This document shows, in pieces, positions 5,928 to 12,220 of a stretch of 12,220 nucleotides of DNA. The DNA comes from Bacillota bacterium. GTDB lineage: Bacteria; Bacillota; Bacilli; Paenibacillales; Paenibacillaceae. Numbering within the stretch: the first letter of the stretch is position 1; each line of letters begins with the position of its first letter. Both the position numbers and the translations under genes were made by a program. The DNA lies in assembly GCA_023418755.1 (NCBI GenBank), contig JAEZZE010000405.1:1-12220 (forward strand), read 5' to 3'. Under the pieces are notes generated by a model, which saw only the letters and a program-made list of their open reading frames with translations, did no database searches and had not been told where the DNA came from.

Positions 5928-7229
5928 TTACTTGATGTCCGCTTCCCAGTGCTTCACGATATCCTGATAAGCTTGCTCCGGAGTAATCTGATCGAAAATA
6001 ATCTCCGCGCCTACCTTGTTGAAATCTACAATAAAATTACCGAACCCTTTAGGTCCGACCGTGAACGGATTGGCATCGGTCTTGGTCGCATCGATAAGTC
6101 CCTGTTGGGCTTTGGCCGCATCGTTCAGCTTCGGCTGCAAATAATCAAGAATTTGAGACGAGACGGGAACGCCCCGGGTAACGCCGAGAATATCCGCGGC
6201 TTCCTTGTCGTTAATAAAGAAATCGATGAATTGCTTCGATTGTTCGATATGCTTCGATTCCGCGCTGATCGCCCAATACATGGCCGGCTTGATGTATCCT
6301 CCGGCTTGCGTGCTCCTCGGCGCCTTCGCCAAGCCGAATACTCCGGGCTGCACGCTATCCCATGCGGGATAATCCGAGGCGTAGCTCTGCTTGATCAATA
6401 CTGTTCCGTTCAGCAGCAGATCGAGCTGTGGATCGTACTTTTTCTCCGATACGGTTATCTCGGCCGGAGGCACTACGCCTTCCTCCCTCAGCTTGGCGAA
6501 CAGGGCGCACCACTCCGACCAGGTTTGCTCGTCGATGTTAAGCTTGCCGTCAGGAGAAGAGAGCGGACCTTTGCCCTTGCTGAGCTGGAACATTTCGTAC
6601 ACTTCGCCGTCGACGGTGAAATCGCGCAGCGCATACTTCCCTTTCTCCAGCTTCGGTTGAATATCGCGCGCCAACTGGAACAGATCGTCCCATGTCCAAT
6701 TGTCGCCCGGTCCGCTGATGCCCATTTTCTCGATCGCCGTCTTGTTGTAGACAATGCCGAAAGGGTTGCTGCCGATCGGAATAGCGAACAGCTTGTCTTG
6801 GTATTTACCTGCGCTAAGCAAATTGGGATCCACATCGCTCGCGTTGATTCCCTCGGACAGATCGGCCAGTTGATTGCGCGAGGCATATTCATTGAAATAC
6901 TGGGCATCCATCTGAATAATATCCGGCGCGTTCTTGGCTGCCGATTGGGTGGCAAGCTTGTCCCAATAGCTGTCGAAGCCGGAGAAGTCCGGCTCGAACG
7001 TAATGCCCGGATGGTTCTTGGAATACAAATCGAGCACCGTCTTCGTCGCGTCATGTCTGGCTTGCGAGCCCCACCATACGATGCGAAGCTTGGCGGCTTC
7101 GGCGGACTCCGTTCCCCCGGCCGAAGGTTGGGAGGCGGACGGGGCTTCTTTATTCGTACCGCAGGCGGCCAATACGAACAGCAAACAAAACGCAATGGAC
7201 AGGGTCACGCTTCTCGATGATTTCTTCAA
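5928..7229 (-). CDS. Carbohydrate ABC transporter solute-binding lipoprotein (family 1)
   Basis: This 433-residue extracellular lipoprotein would capture a sugar or sugar derivative and deliver it to the two permeases encoded upstream. Residues 1-23 form a lipoprotein signal peptide (MKKSSRS, hydrophobic core, lipobox L-A-A-C, Cys23), followed by a Ser/Ala/Glu-rich linker. The mature part starts KLRIVWWGSQARHDAT and continues with an NHPGITFEPDFSGFDSYWDKL segment and a NAPDIIQMDAQYFNEYA segment, the pattern of COG1653/UgpB-type binding proteins. Such proteins are about 420-450 residues long, so it is complete. The start codon is TTG, set by the signal peptide and an AAGGGGGA upstream. It is the first gene of the operon with its own promoter. 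The exact ligand cannot be read from sequence; the linked aldolases hint at an acidic or keto sugar. Confidence 0.92.
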   Translation of the reverse strand: MKKSSRSVTLSIAFCLLFVLAACGTNKEAPSASQPSAGGTESAEAAKLRIVWWGSQARHDATKTVLDLYSKNHPGITFEPDFSGFDSYWDKLATQSAAKNAPDIIQMDAQYFNEYASRNQLADLSEGINASDVDPNLLSAGKYQDKLFAIPIGSNPFGIVYNKTAIEKMGISGPGDNWTWDDLFQLARDIQPKLEKGKYALRDFTVDGEVYEMFQLSKGKGPLSSPDGKLNIDEQTWSEWCALFAKLREEGVVPPAEITVSEKKYDPQLDLLLNGTVLIKQSYASDYPAWDSVQPGVFGLAKAPRSTQAGGYIKPAMYWAISAESKHIEQSKQFIDFFINDKEAADILGVTRGVPVSSQILDYLQPKLNDAAKAQQGLIDATKTDANPFTVGPKGFGNFIVDFNKVGAEIIFDQITPEQAYQDIVKHWEADIK

Positions 7230-7263
7230 ATTCTAGTCCCCCTTGTGGATTGTATGGGCTTGC

Positions 7264-7269
7264 ATTATA
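7264..7269 (-). promoter_or_regulatory. -10 box (TATAAT) of the binding-protein operon promoter
   Basis: A perfect TATAAT on the minus strand lies 34 bases before the TTG start, giving a leader of about 28 bases. Seventeen bases upstream the sequence is CCGGCG, not a -35 box, which suggests dependence on an activator. The neighbouring YesN-type AraC regulator is the obvious candidate. Confidence 0.6.
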
Positions 7270-7272
7270 ACT

Positions 7273-7286
7273 ATAAAGCGTTTACA
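7273..7286. promoter_or_regulatory. cre-like CcpA site in the promoter of the binding-protein operon
   Basis: The plus-strand sequence ATAAAGCGTTTACA matches the Bacillus catabolite-responsive element core AAAGCGTTTACA and differs from the consensus only in its first two bases (TG expected). It lies between the -35 and -10 regions, where CcpA binding would block initiation. Glucose repression of the operon is therefore plausible. The same stretch contains the short inverted repeat GCGT-GTAA-ACGC on the minus strand. Confidence 0.5.
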
Positions 7287-7313
7287 CGCCGGTCTAAATA
7301 CGAAGGATACACA

Positions 7314-7329
7314 AAAACTTTCGAGTTTT
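7314..7329 (-). terminator. Weak AT-rich hairpin after the response regulator gene
   Basis: AAAACT and AGTTTT form six pairs around a four-base loop, followed on the minus strand by T-rich sequence, 21 bases after the regulator stop codon. The stem is short and almost all A-T, so termination would be partial at best and some read-through into the binding-protein operon is likely. Confidence 0.25.
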
Positions 7330-7350
7330 ACTAAACAATCGGACGCCGAA

Positions 7351-8982
7351 TTATTTCAACAGATCTGTCGGATTAAGGCCCGTATGTTTTTTGAATAACG
7401 TGCTGAAATAAGGGACATTTTTGAAGCCTACCTTTTCCGCGATCTCATAGATCAGCAGCTTCCCTTCCAGAATCATCGCCCTGGCCTTGGCAATCCGCAC
7501 CTTGGTCAAATAATGGTTAAAGGAATCTCCGGTCGCTTTCTTGAAAATTTGCCCGAGATAATATCTGGAAATATACAATTCGTTGGACAAGGAATGGATC
7601 GTTATGTTTTCGTCGTAATGCTCGTGGATATATTGGATCATAAAATCGACGGCCTGCTTATGCTTGAGATTCTCGTCCCGTTGCTGACTGGCGCAGATCA
7701 GCTCGGACTTCCGCAGCAGCCAGTCCATGAGCTGGTCCGATGTCGCGACCGGGATGAATTGCCGCTTAAGATCCAGCTCGGGGAACATTTCATCGAGAAA
7801 AATCCCGACGTCGTACAGAGAATAAGCAAGAATAGCCCATATCTCCGTTCCAAGCATCCTCACGTCCGAAGGCGTCAGGCCCATGCCGCCAAGCTTGGTC
7901 CTATACGCGTCGATGGCTGTCCGGGCCTGCTCTAGCCGCGAATGTTGCAAGCCTTCGAAGATTTGCTGGCAAAACTTAATATGGCCGACGGATTTCCGAG
8001 CGCCTGCCGCGGCCATCGGACTGCTCGCGGCCGCCGTATATTCCACCATAGAGCCGTTGCTGGGCTGCAGGGGATAATCCGCCGCAATAGCGAAGAAGGC
8101 CTCTTCCGCGGAATCGGCAATTTCCTGCCAATCCCGCTTTAAAGACCCCACGCCTATTCGGATGCCGTACTCGGGATAATCCGCAGCGCCGCGCATCATT
8201 CGCCTTCCCGCCTCGCGGACTTCCTTAATCGCCTCTTCCGCGGATACGTCCCGGTCGAAATGAACGATTACGGCTTTGTGATGGCTGTGCAGCTCGACAA
8301 ACTCGCAATCTAACCGGCCTTCGAACAGCGCGGCATTCCATAGCCGGATCAGCGGAACCCCCTCCGCTTCGCCGTCGCCGGCGGCAGCGGTCAGCGGTTT
8401 ATTATCGGAGCGGAATAGATGCAGCCCAAGCACGATATGCGTCTGCTTCTCCCACTTCGCCCGGAGCGCATCGGCTTCCTTCAGCAGGGCCAGCTCGGGG
8501 GTCGTCGTCCCCGTCAGCACCGATTTAATCCACTCCTTCATGACGAAGGGCTCGTACATGACGAGCCTGTCCTCGAGGCGCTTTTTCTCCGCAAGCTTAA
8601 GCCGTTCCTCCTCCAGCCGCGAGATCACTTTGCCGAGCACGCCTCTGATTGTCTGCAAGGTCACGGGCTTGGACAAATAATCGTCGACGTTGAGCCGCAA
8701 CGCCTGCCTGGCATGCTGAAAGTCCGAATATCCGCTTAAAATAACGACTTTCCCTTCGTATCGCTCGGAACGAAGAAGCTCGATCATTTCGATCCCGTTC
8801 ATCACCGGCATATAAATATCCGTCAATACGATATGCGGCTGCGTTCTTCGGATCAATTCCAGCCCCTGCTTGCCGTCTATGCTCTCTCCGACCCACTCCG
8901 CCCCCAATTCTCCCCATGGAATCGAATTTTTCATTCCTTGAAGAACCCGCGGATCGTCATCAATAATTACGATTTTCCACAT
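7351..8982 (-). CDS. Two-component response regulator, YesN-type (receiver plus AraC HTH)
   Basis: This is a 543-residue transcription factor. Residues 1-120 are a receiver domain with the acidic pocket (DDD at 8-10), the phosphoacceptor Asp55 in IVLTDIYMP, Ser83 in ILSGYSD and Lys105 in YLSKP. A coiled stretch near 118-140 leads into a long middle region whose 'GIRIGVGSLKRDWQEIADSAEEA' stretch resembles the degenerate GGDEF-like segment of this class. Residues 445-543 are an AraC-type double helix-turn-helix (DENITIHSLSNELYISRYYL; EIAEKVGFKNVPYFSTLFKKHTG). The frame is open to 9090, but the ATG at 8982 gives a canonical receiver start and has GGGAGG seven bases before it. It overlaps the kinase gene by 23 bases. 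It most likely activates the binding-protein operon immediately downstream, perhaps the permease operon too. Confidence 0.92.
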   Translation of the reverse strand: MWKIVIIDDDPRVLQGMKNSIPWGELGAEWVGESIDGKQGLELIRRTQPHIVLTDIYMPVMNGIEMIELLRSERYEGKVVILSGYSDFQHARQALRLNVDDYLSKPVTLQTIRGVLGKVISRLEEERLKLAEKKRLEDRLVMYEPFVMKEWIKSVLTGTTTPELALLKEADALRAKWEKQTHIVLGLHLFRSDNKPLTAAAGDGEAEGVPLIRLWNAALFEGRLDCEFVELHSHHKAVIVHFDRDVSAEEAIKEVREAGRRMMRGAADYPEYGIRIGVGSLKRDWQEIADSAEEAFFAIAADYPLQPSNGSMVEYTAAASSPMAAAGARKSVGHIKFCQQIFEGLQHSRLEQARTAIDAYRTKLGGMGLTPSDVRMLGTEIWAILAYSLYDVGIFLDEMFPELDLKRQFIPVATSDQLMDWLLRKSELICASQQRDENLKHKQAVDFMIQYIHEHYDENITIHSLSNELYISRYYLGQIFKKATGDSFNHYLTKVRIAKARAMILEGKLLIYEIAEKVGFKNVPYFSTLFKKHTGLNPTDLLK

Positions 8983-10729
8983 ATGAGCCTCCCTCTGAAT
9001 TCGGCTTCTCCTTGAGGATGGGAACCCGAATCGAAACCAAGGTTCCCGTATTCGGATTGCTGCTGATCCCGATATCGTAAGCGGGGCCATAGTAAGCGAT
9101 CATCCGTTCCCTCACATTGCGTATTCCGTATCCTCCCGTATTTCTCGCCTTCGGCTTCTCCCAGTTGTCGGAAATGCCTACTCCGTTGTCGCTAATCTCG
9201 AAGTGCACATCTCCTTGAGACAACACGGCCGAAACGACGATCAATCCCGTCTCCCGTCCGTGAAAACCGTGAATAATCGCATTCTCGACGAAGGGCTGCA
9301 GGGTCAGCTTCGGAAGATATAAAGACAGGATCCCTTCCGGCACATCGATGACATAGCGGAGTTTCTCCCCCCAACGAATTTGTTGAATTTGCAAATAACA
9401 TTCCAGATGCATGAGTTCCCTTTCGACCGTAATCATGCTTTCCCCGTTAGACAAACCGATCCGGAACATTCGGCCCATCAGCTCCAGAACCCGGCTCATC
9501 TTTTCTTCGCCCGCCTCTATCGCCATCCAGTTCAACTGGTCTAAAGTGTTATACAGGAAATGGGGATTGATCATCGCCTGCAAGGCCTGGATTTCCGCTT
9601 CCTTCTGCTTTCGGTATTGCCGCTCGAGAGAGGCGTACAGTTCCGTTGTCCGATTCACCAGGACGGAATAACCTTTGAACAGGGCGCCGAACTCGTTGTG
9701 ATAATCGTCGATCATCGGCTTGTCCTTATGGCCGAGCGAGAAGCTGTTCATTCTCTTCATCAGGAGAATGATCGGTTTGGTGAATTGCTTGGACAGAATC
9801 AGCGTCATTAATAGCGCGATCGCGATCGCGGCGATCCCGATGGAGAATAGGACTATAGCCGTTCTGACGCTGCCCTTAGTCACTTCCGACCAAGGCGTTA
9901 CTTCCATCAGGATCCAATCGGAGCTGAACAGCTTGGACCAGACGATAAGGGAATCGTGGTACCGAAGAGTGCCTTTGTCATTTAAATTCGCGTTGTAGTT
10001 ATGAATAAGGTCTTGAACGGTATCCCTGTATTGCTCGGCGGGGATGTCCCCCGTGGAGGTCACGGCCCGTAAGCCGAGATCCAGCAATACCCGGTTGGAA
10101 TCGGGCTCCTCCCCCTGGATAAGCTTGATAATGTCGGAAGCCTTGATGTCCAGCACGACCAACGCTTTATACTCATAACCGGGCGTATATATTTTCCTGG
10201 CGAAGCTGATAACGGGCAAATCCCCTTGGTTCGTGGAAATGAGATGTTGACCGATCCACGAAAAATCGGAGTTTTCGACCGTTTCGGACCAGGGCTCCTC
10301 CCGCAGCCCCTGAAGCTTCACGAACTTGACCGGTCCCTGGTAATCCGACACGGGCGGGTCGTCGATATAGACGCGGATCGAATGAATGATGGGCATGCTG
10401 AAGGCGATATTCGACAGATCGAAAGTAATCCGCGAAGCATTCGCGAACCGGGTATAAGAATCCGCTCCAGCTTTGTTCAAATATTCCTGCAAGTTGCTGT
10501 TGCGCGAGATCGCCAAGGAAATATTCTCGATCTCCGTCATTTGAATATTCAACTGCTTGTCGAGCTGATTCAAATTGTTTTGCTGGTAGAAAGAAGTGCT
10601 CTTAACGATTTCCCGCACGGAAAATTGATAACTGACGCCGATGACGATGATCAGGACAACTGTAATAAATCCGGCGAAGCTGCCGAAAAACACGTGGCCG
10701 ATCTGAAAGTTCTTGAACGGATGGATCAT
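8960..10729 (-). CDS. Sensor histidine kinase, YesM-type
   Basis: This is a 589-residue membrane kinase that senses an extracellular signal and phosphorylates the adjacent YesN-type regulator. Transmembrane segment 1 is at about 12-36. An extracytoplasmic sensing domain of about 250 residues follows, then transmembrane segment 2 at about 288-313. A HAMP-like linker and coiled coil come next (to about 380). The His_kinase (PF06580) domain carries His390 in INPHFLYNTL, the N box is PFVENAIIHG (479-488), and the ATP-binding G boxes are DNGVGI (514-519) and GGYGIRNVRERM. The domain order and length are standard for the YesM group. The start has an AGGAGG that is unusually far away (15 bases), with an out-of-frame ATG two bases after it; no better in-frame start was found. 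It starts 53 bases after the permease gene and is probably in the same transcript. Confidence 0.92.
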   Translation of the reverse strand: MIHPFKNFQIGHVFFGSFAGFITVVLIIVIGVSYQFSVREIVKSTSFYQQNNLNQLDKQLNIQMTEIENISLAISRNSNLQEYLNKAGADSYTRFANASRITFDLSNIAFSMPIIHSIRVYIDDPPVSDYQGPVKFVKLQGLREEPWSETVENSDFSWIGQHLISTNQGDLPVISFARKIYTPGYEYKALVVLDIKASDIIKLIQGEEPDSNRVLLDLGLRAVTSTGDIPAEQYRDTVQDLIHNYNANLNDKGTLRYHDSLIVWSKLFSSDWILMEVTPWSEVTKGSVRTAIVLFSIGIAAIAIALLMTLILSKQFTKPIILLMKRMNSFSLGHKDKPMIDDYHNEFGALFKGYSVLVNRTTELYASLERQYRKQKEAEIQALQAMINPHFLYNTLDQLNWMAIEAGEEKMSRVLELMGRMFRIGLSNGESMITVERELMHLECYLQIQQIRWGEKLRYVIDVPEGILSLYLPKLTLQPFVENAIIHGFHGRETGLIVVSAVLSQGDVHFEISDNGVGISDNWEKPKARNTGGYGIRNVRERMIAYYGPAYDIGISSNPNTGTLVSIRVPILKEKPNSEGGSYVENRNY

Positions 10730-10782
10730 TCGGATAGGCCATTACCTCCTGCCAAGCGGGGCTCTCGTTGTATTGGAGCATT

Positions 10783-11628
10783 TTAGCCTTTAAGACCGCT
10801 TGTTGCAACACCTTCTACGATATGACGCTGCGCAAGGAAGAAGATAAGCACGGAAGGCAGGACGGATACGAGAGACATCGCGAACAGTTGCCCCCAAGGC
10901 GCGGTCGAGCTCGTATCGATCATCATTCTAAGCGCCAATCCGACGGTATACTTATCCACGGCATTGATATAGATCAGGTGGCCGAGGAAATCGTCCCAGT
11001 TCCATAGGAAGCAGTAGATCGCCACCGTGACCAGAGGCGGCTTCAACAACGGCATAATAATGCGAAAATAAATTCCGAACCAGGAGCAGCCGTCCATCTT
11101 GGCCGCCTCATCCAGCTCGGAAGGAATTCCCCGGATGAATTGGACAAGCAGGAAGATGAAGAAGGAGCCGCCGATTCCGCCCGCCAGGCTATGCGGCACG
11201 ATAAAAGGAAGATACGTATTTACCCAGCCGAACGAGTTGAACATCGCATATTGGGGAACCAGAGTAATCTGATTGGGCAGCATTACCGTCATCAGTACGA
11301 TACCGAACCAGAACGAGCGAAGCGGGAAGTCCAGCCTGGAAAATCCGAAAGCAACCATGCTGCAAGAAATCAGCGTCGTGAACAGCACTCCCGCAATCAG
11401 GAAGAAAGTATTGGCGTAAAAATGCGTGAAAGAATAACCCGGAACCGCACTCCAGCCTTCGATGAAATTAACGATCGATGCCTTGGCCGGGATCAGGTTC
11501 GGGGAGCTCATCTCCTCATTCGACTTGAACGCGGCGCTGACCCACCACAATATCGGATACATCATCACCAAGCTAAGCGCAATCAATAAACCGTGGCGCC
11601 GCAAGCTTTTGCTTCTCTTTGCGCTCAT
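10783..11628 (-). CDS. Carbohydrate ABC transporter permease, MalG/UgpE-type
   Basis: This 281-residue inner-membrane subunit would form half of the translocation channel. Six hydrophobic segments are visible, starting at about 13-32 after a basic MSAKRSKSLRRHG N-terminus. The EAA loop that contacts the ATPase reads ELDEAAKMDG with the downstream MPLLKP (171-197), as in CUT1-family permeases. The C-terminal QRHIVEGVATSGLKG ending is characteristic of this subunit (usually RYFVRGLTAGAVKG-like). The ATG overlaps the stop codon of the preceding permease (ATGA, 11625-11628), indicating translational coupling and equal production. The upstream AAGGGGGAAA supports the start. No ATPase gene is nearby, so a genome-shared MsmX/UgpC-type ATPase is the expected partner. 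Confidence 0.93.
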   Translation of the reverse strand: MSAKRSKSLRRHGLLIALSLVMMYPILWWVSAAFKSNEEMSSPNLIPAKASIVNFIEGWSAVPGYSFTHFYANTFFLIAGVLFTTLISCSMVAFGFSRLDFPLRSFWFGIVLMTVMLPNQITLVPQYAMFNSFGWVNTYLPFIVPHSLAGGIGGSFFIFLLVQFIRGIPSELDEAAKMDGCSWFGIYFRIIMPLLKPPLVTVAIYCFLWNWDDFLGHLIYINAVDKYTVGLALRMMIDTSSTAPWGQLFAMSLVSVLPSVLIFFLAQRHIVEGVATSGLKG

Positions 11629-12220
11629 TTCGATTTCCCCCCTTCCGTTGCGTAAAATACCCAGTACCTCGACGAAAAGAAGATCAATGCCGTTACCGCG
11701 CCAATGATGAGCAGCAAGATCCAAGCCAGGGCAGACGCATATCCCATCTCTAATCTTCCGAACGCCTTCTCGTATAGATAAAGCGCGTACATATACGTGG
11801 AATTGATCGGCCCGCCCTTCGTGATAACGAACGCTTGCGTAAACATTTGGAACGCCGCAATGGTCTGCAGCACCAGATTAAACAGAATAACCGGCGAAAG
11901 CAGCGGAATGGTGATCGATACGAATTGTCTGACTTTAGAGGCGCCGTCCACCGAGGCCGCTTCATAAAGCTCTCCCGAAATCTGCTTCAGTCCCGCCAAG
12001 AAAATCACCATGGATGCTCCGAACTGCCACATGGCCAGCAAGATTAATGTTCCAAGAGCCGTATCCGGGTTGCCGATCCAGCTTTTGCCCTCGATCCCGA
12101 CATACGAGAGGAGCTTGTTGACGAATCCGTCGGCCCCCAGCATATTACTCCATAGAATCGCGATAGCTACGCTGGTTCCGACGAGAGAAGGGAAGTAGAT
12201 CAGGGTACGGTAGATATGCA
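11625..12220 (-). CDS. Carbohydrate ABC transporter permease, MalF/UgpA-type (5' end outside the window)
   Basis: The last 198 residues of the first permease are seen. The frame is open to the window edge and begins HIYRTLIYFPSLVGTS, typical of the third membrane segment region of these permeases, so the first third of the protein is missing. The EAA loop reads YEAASVDGASKVRQF with ITIPLLSP following. A membrane segment near the end precedes RYWVFYATEGGKSK. A methionine at 12143 is internal, not the start. It pairs with the coupled MalG-type permease downstream. Whether the transcript starts with this gene cannot be seen here. Confidence 0.92.
   Translation of the reverse strand, partial: HIYRTLIYFPSLVGTSVAIAILWSNMLGADGFVNKLLSYVGIEGKSWIGNPDTALGTLILLAMWQFGASMVIFLAGLKQISGELYEAASVDGASKVRQFVSITIPLLSPVILFNLVLQTIAAFQMFTQAFVITKGGPINSTYMYALYLYEKAFGRLEMGYASALAWILLLIIGAVTALIFFSSRYWVFYATEGGKSK

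Noticed and set aside
5949..7220. A 423-codon open frame on the plus strand, antisense to the solute-binding protein gene
   Set aside because: It is rich in Arg, Leu, Ile and Gly with no recognisable domain, has no ribosome binding site, and lies wholly opposite a gene with a clear signal peptide and family pattern. It is a codon-bias shadow.
10226..10786. A 186-codon plus-strand open frame opposite the histidine kinase
   Set aside because: Its composition (Asp, Arg and His strings) is that of an antisense shadow, and the kinase on the other strand is unambiguous.
1..12220. CRISPR array, tRNA or rRNA genes, insertion sequence ends, prophage or defence genes
   Set aside because: Reading both strands showed no regular repeat-spacer pattern, no tRNA-like cloverleaf, no transposase or integrase motifs, and no recognisable defence protein.

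Overview
The window looks like a chromosomal segment from a spore-forming Firmicute of the Paenibacillaceae (Paenibacillus or Cohnella type). The grounds are a moderately GC-rich sequence, strong AGGAGG-type ribosome binding sites, a DUF3243 (YmfJ-like) protein, a DUF4023-like micro-protein, and the YesM/YesN kinase-regulator pair beside a carbohydrate ABC transporter that is so common in that family. Genus is inferred from style and protein families, not from a marker gene. Apart from the first ~380 bases, every gene lies on the minus strand, so the biological reading order is right to left.

Read right to left, the first block (12220 to 7351) is a regulated uptake module. It holds the 3' part of a MalF/UgpA-type permease (5' end outside the window), a MalG/UgpE-type permease joined to it by an ATGA stop/start overlap, a YesM-type histidine kinase, and a YesN-type AraC response regulator that overlaps the kinase by 23 bases. 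No ATPase gene is present, as is usual where a shared MsmX-type ATPase serves many sugar importers.

The second block (7286 to 3193) looks like a separate operon. It has its own -10 box and a cre-like CcpA site, then a lipoprotein solute-binding protein with a TTG start, two tandem DapA-superfamily aldolases coupled by another ATGA overlap, an aldo/keto reductase, and a strong intrinsic terminator. Neither aldolase has the residues expected of dihydrodipicolinate synthase, and the second one resembles sialic acid lyase around its active site. My reading is that the binding protein and permeases bring in a sugar or sugar acid, the aldolases cleave or dehydrate a 2-keto(-3-deoxy) acid derived from it, and the reductase handles the aldehyde. 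The enzymes that would make the keto acid are not in the window, so the substrate is unknown.

The third block (3190 to 510) holds an MFS transporter preceded by a ~140-base leader whose last hairpin covers its ribosome binding site, then a DUF3243 protein, then a DUF4362-like lipoprotein with a possible ECF-sigma promoter of its own. On the plus strand at the left edge are the last codons of a gene and a 47-residue DUF4023-like protein ending at a shared, bidirectional-looking terminator. No tRNA, rRNA, insertion sequence, CRISPR array or prophage gene was seen. The most interesting signals are the tandem non-DHDPS aldolases and the structured MFS leader; a wholly new system is not evident.
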